DNA of 64,000 bases from Microbotryomycetes sp. JL201 (Eukaryota; Basidiomycota; Microbotryomycetes). Below, in pieces: positions 48,438 to 60,616 of this stretch (the stretch's first letter is position 1; each line of letters starts with the position of its first letter). A model generated the notes under the pieces. It ran no database searches, was not told the DNA's origin, and saw nothing but the letters and a program-made list of their open reading frames with translations. A program made the translations under genes and the position numbers. The stretch is taken from positions 62,001 to 126,000 of the forward strand of contig JAQYUZ010000044.1 in NCBI GenBank assembly GCA_033819885.1. Reading direction: 5' to 3'.

Positions 48438-49006
48438 ATAGTCAACACAGCGAAGAATTTCACATCGTTGTCTGTGGCACGCACATCTGCACTCTGCCGC
48501 GGATTCGGGTGAATGAAAAGAAAAAGAGAAAAGCTTGATTGCCGAGGATCTTGCAGTGTCTTGAAAGTGTTACGTGCATCTTGGCACGACCGTCGTGCTG
48601 TAGCCAATTTTAGCCACGTGGTCGATCATCTAACGCGCAGCACACTTGGACGCCCGTCTGCGAGTCGGGGCGCTGCAGAACACACTCGAGTGCTCTCTGT
48701 CAAGGCTGTCGTCTTTCTTTCTTCGAGCAGGAGCCCACACTGGTCTGTGCGCGGTAACTGCTGCGCCTCGTGTGACCTACACGCACACGTCGAACGAAAG
48801 ATCGCCGCGCAGTATCGTTCTGCTGCGACGCCATCGACTCGGCACTGCTGGCCAGTGCCCTTGCCCTTGCAAGCCCTTCTTCGTCCGATTGATCACCAGC
48901 TTGCGCGCCCGCCGGTGCTTGCACGCGTGCTCAGCTGTTGCACGGCGCCGCGCAGTCGGTTGCACAGCACAAAGGCAAGGCAAGGCGATACGCTTGACGT
49001 ACAGCA
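48438..49006. promoter_or_regulatory. Intergenic region upstream of the mannosyltransferase
   Basis: 569 bases between two plus-strand genes, presumed 3' end of the dehydrogenase and promoter/leader of the mannosyltransferase. Open frames here do not resemble any family. Confidence 0.35.
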
Positions 49007-51540
49007 ATGTCGCCGCACACAAGCGTGTCTGTGCCTCTGCTCAAGGACGTGTCACCGCCTGGATCGTCGTCATCGTTCAACACGCCGCCGCTGTCTGCTA
49101 CGCTCGGTTTGCCTGCATCGTCATCAAGGCGCACCCACACAACTATGGCAGCACGCGCCAAGCAAATGTCTCGCAATTGTAGTCATGTGCTACTGCAGCG
49201 CAGACTCGCGTGGCCTGTACTCGTCATCGCGCTCGCATTCGTTGGAATCGCGAGCATGCACGCGTCAACGTCATCGTCATCGTCAAAAAGCAGACTAGAT
49301 GTACATTCACTCGTCAAATACCTCAAGTCTCACCGCCTTACGTTCGCACCCATTACGGCGACGGAAGGAACAATGTTGGCAGGCAACGCCACCCAAGACC
49401 AACAGCTGATCGCCACCTTGCGCGCCGCCGGTTGGTTCATCTCGGCCAATGAAACGGATTGGCAACGAGCGAGCGAACCTTTGAAAGCGGACGCCACGTT
49501 TGACGAGAGGTTGGCGGCATGGAGAAGCGCACCGCGCAACGAACCGAGCGACTGGGTCGCCAGGAACCTCAGGGTCAGTCGGACTCCATGCCATGTCTGC
49601 GCTCAGTTACAAGCACAAGCTCATCTCCTTCCGTCTCATTGGACGCTGCCAAAAAACAAACACCAGACATGCCCCGAATACAGAATCAAACCGAACCAAA
49701 ACTCTCAAATGCTCGACAAGAGTCACATGTTGTGGGCGTCAATGAACTCGACACAATTGTTTGGTCTCAGGGACGAGATGATTGCATACTTGCGCAACGT
49801 GTCTGATGCAGGCAAGCTCGACAAACAACATTGGGGTCAAGGTCGCGGGCTCGTATTTACAGCAGGCAACGCCGTCAGTCACGCGAGCCACCTCCGAGAC
49901 AAACTTGTTGACTCGATCATTGCATTTTCTCGGATTGTCATGAACAGGACACATTCTCTCGCGTCAAGCTGACGCTGAAGCTGCTCAGAAAACATCTCAA
50001 GACGGACTTGCCAGCCGAAATCTTTTCATTTCCGGGAGAGAAACCAGACGATGACGTGCGAAAAGAACTACAAGAGCTAGGCGCGACTCTAAAGACGGTT
50101 GACGAGGCCTACAGAGACCAGGGTCGACGCAAGAATTACCACATCAAAAGCGTGAGGAGTATTGCGGCGTGTCGACGGGAGACTAGGTTTTGGTCATCTG
50201 ACAGCTCACTTTCCTTCTTGTCGGTAGACGGCCATTATCAGGTCTTCGTTCCGCGAAGTCTTGTACCTTGATTCGGACAACATGCCAGCGGCGAGCCTTG
50301 CGCCTTTGGACGGCGTCAAACTCAAAGACGACAAGGGTCGCACGGTCACGCACATCTCTCAAGCCAACACGACTGAGCAATGGGGCGACCCGACAGGCTT
50401 GTGGGAGAGTAAAGCGTATAAACGTCTTGGTGTCATGTTTTGGCCGGATTACTGGCGCACGTCAGCCGATAATCCAATCTGGGCCATGATAGGAGTGCCT
50501 TGTCGAGACGAATGGGAGCAAGAGGCTGGCCAGATTTTGATCGACAAATCGAGGCATTTAGACGCCTTGCTATTATCGGAATGGATGATGGATTCGTCGA
50601 GATTCAACTTTTGGTTCAACTTTAGCGATGTGAGTTGGTCGATAGCTGAGCCGTTTCTTCCCGACAATCCGTTCTCATGTTTCTCCTTGCTGTCCTTTCG
50701 TATTCCACCAGGGCGACAAAGACATGTTTCGATTTGCTTTCCTGGCGTTGCGCAAGAGATGGGGTCTGCCAGGACGATATGTCGGAGTCGGGGCCTTGCC
50801 TCGCAACTCGATGACTGGGTTCTGTGGGTGAGTATCAGTTAAGAGATCCGATTTGAGATTCCTGTGCTGACTCGTGTGCCTCCCTAAGTCATACAATGCT
50901 CCAACATGACCATCTCGGTCGCCCGCTGTTTGTGCACGCCAATTTGCTCAAACAAATTCCGTCTGGTATCGGGCCAGGTCAGTCTTTATTCTGCTCCTGA
51001 TCGGAGTAGCGCGTTCTAATATTCTTTCCGCTTCTCGAAGGCTACGCGTGGGGCCGTACGCGATCGTTCAGGCTCACTCCGGCTTCATCGACCTTGCCGC
51101 CGTTCGAGTCTCGGAACATGCCTGAAGAGCTGATTGATCACGACGTTGATGCGGACATGCTCGCCAACGCTCAGAATGACGGGCGAGCGATCAACCCGGT
51201 TGCGCCACCAGCCGTCCGACGTCGTGCCGTTATCGAAAAAGGTCTGAGACCATTCTTCCATGGCGGTTGGGTGTCGGCTTTATGTATCGATGTCCGATGG
51301 GAAGATCCTCGCACTGAAGACGAGATCAGGTGGGCGAGACAAGCGGCCATGAGCGCCATGGTCAAACCTCCTTCAAACGTCGATGAAGTCGACGTCAGTT
51401 ACACCGTCTCTACGGACGGCGTGGAAATGAAGTTTGAAGACCCGCTGTCGATTGAAGATTGGTCAGGCGATGCTAGGTTGAAAGACTTTGAAAAGACGTT
51501 CTTTGACGAAGGCGGTGTGCTCAGCGCCGTTGGATTCTAA
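49007..51540 (+). CDS. Mnn2-like alpha-mannosyltransferase (GT71 type)
   Basis: Golgi type II membrane glycosyltransferase that adds alpha-linked mannose to cell-wall mannan or N-glycans. Seven exons (49007-49573, 49667-49873, 49948-50151, 50228-50629, 50712-50827, 50889-50977, 51041-51540) encode 694 residues. A cytosolic N-terminus of about 60 residues precedes the signal anchor LAWPVLVIALAFVGIAS. The lumenal part holds GQGRGLVFTAGNA, AIIRSSFREVLYLDSDNMPA with the DXD motif, WPDYWRTSADNPIWAMIGVP, and GDKDMFRFAFLALRKRW. All are typical of the Mnn2/Mnn5 mannosyltransferase family. The first intron (49574-49666) is 93 bases, in frame and without a stop, so retention would insert 31 residues. 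An alternative start at the ATG near 49145 (MAARAKQ) is possible. Confidence 0.88.
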
Positions 51541-52050
51541 GGAAGGTGGCGGCAAGGGAACGATCCTCGTTGACGATATAGACGTAGAATATTGAACTGC
51601 TTGTTGTTGCCTGTTAGACAAACGTTTTGGAACAGAAAAAGATACACGCACTTGTCCGAGCTTTGTCCGCCGCCCGCCCCCGGCCCGGCCTGGCCGACTG
51701 AGCGAACGAACGTGCGACTCATTAGTCGGCGCAATCCCTATGCTGGACTGTCGAGTTGAAGCCAGCGGAACAGGCTCTTTCTGTTGCTTGGTCCGCTCCG
51801 CCAACATCTCATCTGCCGCGTGATCAACCCTCCATCAAGCCGTTGCCGCTGACAAGGAATCTGCAATCAGCTCGAACCGGACGTGAATTTGCATACAGGC
51901 GAGAAGCTCTAGCCTCTCACCCGCTCGTCTCGAGACACGAGCTACTGTGAGAGCCAACCCAGATGACTGTTCCGTGTTGCCTGCTGAAAAGACTTGGCAG
52001 AAGGGCGATACGTCACGTGACCAAAGTCTTGAGCGGCGTTGACCGTCGGC
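51541..52050. promoter_or_regulatory. Intergenic region upstream of the arrestin gene
   Basis: 510 bases between two plus-strand genes. No gene or repeat found; presumed 3' UTR and promoter. Confidence 0.35.
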
Positions 52051-54122
52051 ATGCACAGCGTGTCGCACCCTGCTGCACCGATGCAAGGGCATCAGAGGTC
52101 CCAGTGTTGCACGACAGTGCAAACGACAGCTTTGGATTACCATGGCAATTCGACAAGCTCCAGTGCGGCACGACAGCTGGCCACATCTGCTCCAGTCGAC
52201 CAAGCTCCGACACATACGACAGTTCAAGCCGCGACAGAGTCGCTCGTCACAGATTTGGTAAACTTGATGGCTGAGGCATTTAATCCTCCGCCACAGCAAA
52301 GACTCGCGCGATGTCGAGCAAGCGAAGAAGCTCTACTTGCTTCAGAGCAGCTTGATGTCGTCTTGTATGACGACAGTCGACGTCGTCAGACGTTTCAGAT
52401 GCCGGCAGACGCTCAACGAATCCAGACAAAGAATCTGACACTGCAAATGTACCCTTCACTTGAATCGACTGTATTCAGACCTGGAGACACGATCAGTTGC
52501 AGGTTGAGTCTCGGACATCAAGTGGCTCTGTCGTCGTTCGAGTCGATCATCGTGCGCACCGTCGGAGTTTCGTCAGTGTCCAGTCCAACAAACACTGGTC
52601 TAACCAACGGTCCTGCCTCGTCGACGACTTTCGCCACTTCTGGCTCGGACAAACACGTATTCATGTCGATCGAGACCAGCTTGACGCCGATGACGCAAGA
52701 CGTACACGTGGTTGACGCAGGACAAAGACATGTCGATTGGAACCTCGAATTGCCTCGGTACATGACTTGCAGTTGTCGGCATGCACCACACCCTCTTCCA
52801 TCAACAATGTCCAGCTCCAGTATGAGTACAGTCTATCGTGTCGAGCTTCTTGCCAAACATAAATCAAGCGGATGGCGATCGAAAGGTGCAATAGAAAAGT
52901 GCGGTGCAGCGTTCTCTAAACACATCACGCGCGGCTGATATACTGTCCGGGAACAGAAACGAGCAAGCCTTTATCGTTTCTGCACCTCATCCCTCACCTA
53001 CACTGCCTTTACCTATCCCGGACCCGCAAGCCGTCAGCCCCATCCCCGACGGACCTTGGTTTTCAGCGCAAAGTAAGCTCACCTTTGAGCTGCAAGGTCA
53101 GTCCAGCCGAATGGTTCGACCAAAAGTGAGCTGATAGCAGAGCTCGCCCCTCGCCTCGACGTTCCTACTGATCATCCTGGCAGCTCCAATACAGAGTCAC
53201 TTTGCCTGTTTCCAACAAAGTCTTGCTCGAGTGGCGCTTGACGACTCGTTTGACGCCATTCTCGTCAGACCCATCAACTGTATGTCACACCCCAATGACG
53301 ATGAAACGAGTCAGAGATTGCGTGGCGTTGTCGGTCACGCGAGAAGCCGTCGTCATGCCTCGCCATGGGTTTCAAAAGCTGGACGACGTCAAGGTGCCAT
53401 ATACAATCAGATGCGCCGAACCAATCCGGTACGACGAGATTGACGGACGCGGAACAGAGTGGCAGTGGTCTTGCGGTGAGCAACCCGCTCGATACCGTTT
53501 GTTTCGCGTTCTCGTCTTGATTCGCTTCCGGGGCAGGAGGCGCTATCGAACTCGACTCGAGTCTGGTCAGGTCGGTTGTTCTTTGCAACGGGTTTATCAG
53601 GTAACGCCATTGGCTCAATAACCCGACCTGAGACTCTGACGTTTCCAATGCCGCAGGTACAACTTTGCAATTGTCATCAGAGAAAAGTGGATATCGTCGC
53701 CCTTGGTAGTTACAGGTGAGTGACCAAGCAGCGGGCGCACAATTGTTTGTGCTCACTTGTCACGTTGCTGGCTTTTAGCTCGTGGCGTCAATTTCGAAAG
53801 ATCGTCTCACCTCGATCTGGTCGAAAGCCGTTTACAACAGCGATCGCAGTCCATTCCAACACGAGCGAATCGGACGTCACCAACAGTACCTGTGGCCATC
53901 GCGTCAACTCCACAAGAAGCGTCGCCTCCTTACTCGCCGCGAAACCCTGTTCAAACCGGTTCGCAATCCAGATCTGCAAGTATTCTGCCTGCGGCAAATG
54001 CCCCGGTGGCCGTCGGTGTACCTGCGCTTTTGCGCGGTGCCAACGAGTCGTCCTGCAGACGAAACGAGAATGTCGAAGACGGCGAGCTTGGATTGCCTCC
54101 GCCACCATATTCGCCAGACTGA
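52051..54122 (+). CDS. Arrestin-related trafficking adaptor (ART type)
   Basis: Adaptor of the alpha-arrestin kind that brings Rsp5/Nedd4 ubiquitin ligases to membrane transporters for endocytosis. Six exons (52051-52885, 52968-53125, 53184-53475, 53537-53600, 53657-53715, 53779-54122) give 583 residues. Arrestin-N-like strands lie around residues 110-280 (LTLQMYPSLESTVFRPGDTI, FESIIVRTVG, HVDWNLELPRYMTCSC), and arrestin-C-like strands follow (YRVTLPVSNKVLLEWRLTTR, KLDDVKVPYTIRCAEP, YNFAIVIREKWISS). The disordered C-terminus ends with PY motifs, ASPPYSP and LPPPPYSPD, the Rsp5-binding signature. Exon joins 1-2 (acceptor ending AGCAAG) and the N-terminus are less sure. The start is the first ATG after the open frame begins. 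Confidence 0.75.
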
Positions 54123-54492
54123 CATGCGGATAAGAGATCGTCGGCGTTTGAGTAAGGAATGGGAATTGGAATTAGGGACTCGCACTGGACTTTAGATTTT
54201 TTCTGTTGGGCTTCGGCCTGTCCTAGGGATTTCCTCACTCTCTATTCGTAACTCATTCGGTCGTATCAGGTTGGTTTCTGTTGCATGCTTACTCGCTATT
54301 CGTAACCCATTCGGTCGTATCAGATCACTGCAACAAACTGAATCGCGACTTGGTTCAGAGATAGGAGACATTCGATTTGTTGCATCACTTCATTGACCTA
54401 TATCGACACCCATATACAGAACCACATTATCCCATTCAAACTGAGATCCGTCAGAATACGGCGAAACATTTGCACAACATTCCCTCGGATGC
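54123..54492. other. Convergent 3' region holding a direct repeat
   Basis: 370 bases between the convergent ends of the arrestin and MFS genes. It contains the 33-base direct repeat listed separately and no gene. Confidence 0.5.
54237..54323. repeat. 33-base direct repeat, two copies, 54-base spacing
   Basis: Copies at 54237-54269 and 54291-54323 share the core CTATTCGTAAC and end in CATTCGGTCGTATCAG, with two mismatches. They lie just after the arrestin gene stop, between two convergent genes. Similarity breaks down between the copies. This could be a local duplication or a repeated 3'-end signal. Confidence 0.85.
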
Positions 54493-56694
54493 TTAGCCGG
54501 CTGACGCCTCCATATTGTGCACGTACGAGTTGCGAGTCCACTTGCGCAAAGTCTTGCCAGTGAACATGAGCAAAATAGAGCCGAGCAGCGCAAAGATCAA
54601 AGTCAAACCCGTGTTGACCATCAAAGGAGCAATGAAACCTGATTTGAGGATCCATGGAACGAGGAATTGGGAAACACCGTAGCCCCACAGGTTCTTGTTG
54701 ACCGTCATCGAAACAAGGAACTCTCCGGCGACGGGCTTGTAGCAATCGACAGCGTAAGAAATGCACAAGGCGGGAATCGCGGCAACTTGCCATCCGCTGA
54801 AGGAGAAAAGACGCCATGTCAGCAAGTGAACAGCAGTGAAAAGCTTGGCAGCGGCAAGACCACGCTTACATAGCGCCATAACCAATGCAAACGATAACCT
54901 CCCATGCCCATTGACGTTGGTAGCCAACGCAAACGACAGAAGTGCCAATGGCTAGCATGCCACAGAACGGCCACAAGGCAGGCAAGCGGAACTCGGGTTC
55001 ACGGATATTGCGGTTGCGCTTTGTCAATGTCTTTGCGATCCAGTCGCCACCTGGTCCAGCAGTAAGGAGGCCGAGAGTGGCGCCTGCCAGAACGGCAAAG
55101 TTGGTGAAACTGTGCGAACGGTCAGGTATCATGATCAGTTTGGTAATGTGGCTATAGCCGAGAGCAAGCAGCGTACCCGACCGACTGAGCCGAAAAGTTG
55201 TAAGGCGGAGCCGCGAACACGAGCGATTGGGTCAAGTTGAGCACGAGGAAGCACGAGCAACTCCATGAAGTGGCAAACGAAGCCCAGTGAACGATCGGGA
55301 ACGCAAACAAGGCCCAGGGAGTGACGAGATCGCGAATGATCTGCTTTCTATCGTATTTGAATGACTGCGGTCGACGTTCAAATTGTTAGCTGAAGAAATC
55401 GCAGGTGGACAAAGGCGCTCTCGACATACCCAAGGCTTGTATTGCTGGCTATGTGGTCGTCCTCGGCCAAGAGAATCGTCGACGTGCTTCTCAACGGCAA
55501 GATTCGAGTGCTGCTCCTCCTCGGCTTTGCCGCCGAGATCCGTCGAAGACACATTGGTAGGCGTCGCTCCCACGCGGGCGTATCGCGTCTCTGGTTGGAG
55601 CAAGACAGTCCAGGCAATCGAGAGGCCAAAAAGGCCCACATTGAGCCACCAGAAGCTCTCCCAGCCGTACTTGTCACTCATCGTGCCAGAAACAACCGGG
55701 CCGATCACTGCGAGACGCTGTCAGTCATTGATTCGGGCCCAGTGCTGTTCCCGCACAGACGTACTGAGTGAACCAAAATAGCCGTACCAGTAGAGCGTGT
55801 TCCAGAAGCCACGGTTGTGGAGGAAGACGCAATCGGCTGCGAGTGTACGAGTAGACTACCATTAGATCCGGTAGGTTTCCGAACTGCCACGTCGCCTGAC
55901 TCACCAATGATCATAGGCGGAAGGGTTTCAGCAGGGCCAGCCCCAATTCCGTTGAGGACTGAGTAGAGCGCGCGGTGGTCAGATGTGCTTTAACTAGCTC
56001 GGGGCCAAATCGCAACTCACCGCAAGCGCCGAGGAAGGATCGGTAGGAGTTGGCCTTTGCTCGCCAAATGCAAGCTGCTAGGCACACGACATGCGAGAAA
56101 ATGGCTGCCGGTCGTCGACCGAATTGAGTGGCGATCGGAACCCATCTGCAAGACGGATCGGGCCACCTAGTCAGGAGTCATATGCACGAATGGCACGAAA
56201 CGGACTCACAGAAAGTTGGAAAAGCCCAAAACCAAGATGGTTACACCGATCAAGTTGATGACGCCGTCAACGGTTGTACCGAACGACTCGATATAATAAG
56301 GCACTTGAGAAGACAACGAAAGGGGGCCGAAACCTTGGATGAAACCGAGCCACACTGCTGATGACAATGCTCCGGCTTTGTACCATTTGTTCCAGTTAAG
56401 CGGATCGGCGGGGTCGTTGCTAGGTTGAGGACTGTGTATAGACCCGCAACAGGTTAGTTTGATCTGTACTAAAGGCGTTTCGCTCTGACGAGATTGTTGC
56501 TTACACGAGCACAGTATTGCCCGATTTAATGAATTCGACGCCGGCGGTGTCAGTCATGACCTCCGTGCCTGAAACATCGCCGGAGGATTTAGAAACTGCA
56601 GTTTACGTGCACGGGACTGCAGAGACTGACCTGGATAAATCTTGACATTCAACTCGCGCTCAAGGCGAGCAACATCCGTGTGCATGTCTGTCAT
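54493..56694 (-). CDS. MFS transporter, tandem copy A
   Basis: Twelve-helix major facilitator of the fungal DHA1/HOL1-like group, probably at the plasma membrane; substrate unknown. Roughly nine introns; about 510 residues. Landmarks: N-terminal VARLERELNVKIYPGTEVM, FIKSGNTVLVPQPSNDPADP, LSSQVPYYIESFGTTVDGVI, the loop 2-3 motif WVPIATQFGRRPAAIFSH, SGTMSDKYGWESFWWLN, FTNFAVLAGATLGLLTAGPG, KPVAGEFLVSMTVNKNLWGY, and C-terminus SYVHNMEASAG. It is the paralogue of copy B, in the same orientation, 1.1 kb away. Relative to B it has three extra introns (after TVLV, after LGAC and after YKPW) and lacks two. At the shared intron after MII it has a GT donor where B has GC. Confidence 0.88.
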
Positions 56695-57793
56695 GTTGAA
56701 AGCGTCGGCGAGGCACCGAGCCCCGAGTTTACGAAGTGAAAGACGAGGGCGCGACCCAGAAGCCTAATCAAGGACGAGGCGCAACGGTGCGCAGTGTATT
56801 GATGATGAGCTCGGGTGGGAAAAAGTCGGACGAGCGAGGACGAGGAGACAGAGAGGCGGTGGCAAGGACGACTGTTTGGTCGATCGAGGCGGGACTTGCT
56901 CGTTGCTAAATGTGGGTCCCCACATGTCGCCCCAGCAAGTTCCGGCAGCCCTATTCTTCCGTGCATTCAGCCGGAGGGATATCTTTGCGCTGCAGTACGT
57001 CGAAGGGCAATTCGATGCCCAGGACCCAAAGACGTGGGACGGATCACCATCTTCCATTTGCCTGGTGTTCTGGTAAAAGACAGGTTCCATGTTCCGCGAT
57101 GCACAGCAGCGGGGACAAGATGGCCAAGCCTTTGTGATAACCTGCATCTTCCATACACCCTTGATTGTGCGCACCCTTGATTGTGCGCGGGTTTCGCGCT
57201 GGATGTAGATGGTGTGCCTTCGCACGTGACAAATATGCCCGAGCGAGCATGTGGGGCCGACGAGAAGGTGGCGCCCAATCGAGTTCTGCCGGGGCGCGAT
57301 CTTCACGTTGGCCAGTCCTCGAGTGCGATCACTCTTCGGCTACGTCAAAACTCGCCGGTTACATACTCTTCGTGAGGCGATTCGTTCTGCCGACAGGCTG
57401 GACCGACCAAGACGCGTGGCGCTATTTCTGTCCCTCGCTGTTCGTCATAAATAGCTGACCGTGATTAGCACTCGTTGCCGTGCCGCGGTCTGTGCTTGCA
57501 AAACAATCGACCTGAACACATCGTGTGCTCCTCAGTCGCATGAAGCTGTACCAACGCGTTCACGCCATCCTGAATACGTCCTCTTAAGTCCCAGTTAAAG
57601 CCTGACCCCAGTGCGTCTTGCGAGCTCCGATTCATTGCAGCTGTGAGGCACGAAAACACATTTTCCCCGTTGCGCACAAGTGCTATGGTATCCTGCTCGC
57701 CACCCTAACCTTGTATAGCTGGAGCTTGCCAGTTCCTACCAGAATCTCCGAACCCATTATCCCAACAGTAATCCGTGACCCACATATCCTGAT
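56695..57793. promoter_or_regulatory. Intergenic region between the tandem transporters
   Basis: 1.1 kb upstream of MFS copy A and downstream of copy B. No gene found; short frames on both strands look random. It contains the 16-base tandem duplication at 57157-57188. Confidence 0.4.
57157..57188. repeat. Perfect 16-base tandem duplication
   Basis: ACCCTTGATTGTGCGC occurs twice back to back (57157-57172 and 57173-57188) in the region upstream of MFS copy A. A small local duplication, possibly affecting a promoter element. Confidence 0.9.
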
Positions 57794-59912
57794 TCAGCCT
57801 GCGCTCGCCTCCATCTTGTGGACAAAGGATTTGCTCGTAATTCTTCGCAGCTGCCGGTGCGTCACGAACCGTCAGATGTGATCCGTCAAACTCAAGGCGC
57901 TACTTACTGTTTTGCCAAAGAACATGAGAGCAACTGAGCCCAGGAAAGCAAACACAAGCGTAAGACCCGTATTGATCATCATAGGTTCGAGGAACCCTTT
58001 CTTGAGAATCCACGGCACGAGGAATTGAGATACTCCGCTAAGAGACAGCGAGCCGGTCAGCGGCGCCTTCAAGGGTGCAGTGCTGCAGCTTACTATCCCC
58101 AAGTGTTTTTGTTGATTGTGATGGTCACGAGAAGCTCTCCGGCGACAGGTTTGTAGCAATCGACGGCGTAACTGATTGCAAGCGCTGGAATGGCGGCGAC
58201 TTGCCACCCGCTGTAAATCAAAGAGCGTCAGCGGGACCTCGAAGGACGAAAAGTTCATGCCAGCTTACATGGCGCCGTATCCAATACAAATAATAATCTC
58301 CCACGCCCATTGACGCGTGTAGCCAACAGCTGTGATTGTCGTGCCCAGCAACAACAGGGCGCAGAAAGGCCACAGCGCAGGCAAACGGAACTCCGGCTCG
58401 CGAATGTTGCGGTTTCGCTTAGTCAGAAACGCTGCGATCCAGTCGCCACCGGGTCCAGCAGTAAGGAGACCGAGAGTGGCGCCTGCCAGAACGGCAAAGT
58501 TGGTGAAACTGCGTGAGCAAAGCCATGCTTTCAGATCAGAATGGGGACCAAGACTCGAGAACGAGCTCAAGCAGTCTCAGCTCACCCGACAGACTGCGCT
58601 GAAAAGTTGTACGGAGGAGCAGAAAAGACGAGCGACTGCGTGAGATTGAGCACGAGAAAGCACGAGCAACTCCATGACGTGGCAAACGAAGCCCAGTGGA
58701 CGATCGGAAATGCGAGCAACGTCCATGGCGTCAACAAATCGCGGAAGAATTGCTCTTTCTGGAAGTGCAGCGCCCAAGGTTTGTACTGCAACCTGCTCGG
58801 ACGACCTTTGCCCAAAGCGGCATCGACGTGCTTTTCGACGTGAACGTCAGACGAGACGTGCTCTTCTTCGACTTTGACAATGTCGCTCATCGAAGCGTTT
58901 GTTGGTGCTTCAGTCCGAGCAAAACGAGTTTCAGGCTGAAACAGGGCGCTCCAGATGGCGCAGAATGCAAAGCACGCGGCGTTGAGCCACCAAAAGCTTT
59001 GCCAGCCGTACTTGTCACTCATTGTTCCTGCAACGACCGGACCGAGCACTGCAAGCGACATCTTAGCTGAATCAATCGTGAAGCTTTGACAGACTTGCAC
59101 TAACTTTGGGCTCCAAAGTAGGCGTACCACTGTAACGCCATCCAAAACCCACGTCGGTGCAAAAAGACGACGTCAGCTGCAAGATGTCAGTTGTCAGCAA
59201 CAGTGCTCGATCATCAAAAATTCAATTGTCCTGCTTGCCGATGACCATGGCGGGCAAAGTCTCGCCCGGTCCACAAGCGACACCAGAGAGGCAGCAGGCA
59301 CCGAGGAACGAGCGGTACGAGGTTGCTTTGGCGCGCCATATACTTGACGCCAACGCAAGAAGGTGTGAAGCGATTGCTGCAGGTCGCCGACCGAATTGCG
59401 TTGCGATTGGCACCCATCTACAGTCATCAGCAACCCGTCAGCTGCCGCCTGGAAGACTTTTCCTGGCACTGCGATTGTTGTGCGCGCCTCGGATGAACGC
59501 ACAAAAAGTTTGAAAATCCGAGAACCAAGATTGTAACTCCGATCAAGTTAATGACACCGTCGACAGTGGTGTCAAAGGATTCGATGTAGTAAGGTACTTG
59601 AGACGACAGCGAGAGCGGGCCGAAACCTTGAACGAACGCGAGCAGAACCGAGGACGAGAGCGCGCCAGCTTTGTACCAGGGTGACCAGTTGAGTGGATCC
59701 GAAGGCTCTGAGGAGGGCTGAGGAATCAAAACAGTGTCTCCGGCCTTGATGAATTCGACCCCCGCTGTGTCTCGCATGACCTCGGTGCCTAGACACATGA
59801 GTTTGGATCAGCAGAGAAACGATTGACCTTGCTCTCGCAAGCGCTTACCTGGGTAGATCTTTACATTGAGCTCGCGCTCGAGTCTTTCGACGTCCGTGTT
59901 CATTTCCGCCAT
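57794..59912 (-). CDS. MFS transporter, tandem copy B
   Basis: Second copy of the tandem transporter. Eight introns; about 510 residues. Landmarks parallel copy A: VERLERELNVKIYPGTEVMR, GDTVLIPQPSSEPSDPLNW, LSSQVPYYIESFDTTVDGVI, WVPIATQFGRRPAAIASHLL, AGTMSDKYGWQSFWWLN, FTNFAVLAGATLGLLTAGPG, GYGVSQFLVPWILKKGF, and a last exon (from about 57850) ending SFVHKMEASAG. The intron beginning at 59238 has a GC donor (GCAAGC), while copy A has GTGAGT at the same place. B alone has introns inside WGY and after FGKT. The start is the ATG at 59910-59912 (MAEMNTDVERLE); a second Met lies three codons later. Confidence 0.88.
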
Positions 59913-60616
59913 CACAGAGGGATTGTGGCTGAGGTCTGGCAAGCCTGGCTCTACTTCAGCGAAGCAACAACACTTGTCGAAAGAAACTGTCGCGAAGAAT
60001 GAAGAGAGTAAGAAGGCTCAGATCGCTTTGATCGCCGAGCGGAGTCCCGCATGGTCACAACAGCGGGAAGTCAGTACCCTGGCGCCCCGCTGGAACAAGG
60101 TTGGTGCTTGCTCAGCTGCGTCCAAACTTGCAACCGAGCCGAAGCGTATTTGGCACTTGCTCGCTGACCGAATTCGTTGCCCCTTTCTGTGCTGCGACGC
60201 TGCGAAAGGCAAACGCTTTCCACGGGCCAGCATCTTCCGCGCTGTGCGAGCGGAAGCTGTTCTTCCGCGCACACACGAGCGCACCAAGCATGTACAGTGA
60301 TCTGCATGGGTGAAAATCCGGCTTGGTAAGCTTGAGCATGAAGCTCTGCGCCCGAATTCAGTGACTACATAGTGGCGGAATCCGGCTCTGGCAAGCCGGT
60401 GGCGGCAGTTGGCTGCTATTGCCAACATATACCGACTGGCTGTGCAGACTGTGACTGTCACATATTAGATCGAGCCTCGGGATCACCGCAATCCAAGTCA
60501 TAGCTTGTGTAAGATGAGCATTCTGCAGTCTGACATGCCGTGTCGCGCGACAGCCTTCCTCTCGAATAGCCCCACCTAGATTGCACAACACATGATACTT
60601 TCTACATTTGTATAGT
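59913..60616. promoter_or_regulatory. Intergenic region upstream of MFS copy B
   Basis: 704 bases between the start of MFS copy B and the stop of the seven-helix gene, both minus strand. No gene found; presumed promoter of copy B and 3' UTR of its neighbour. Confidence 0.35.
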
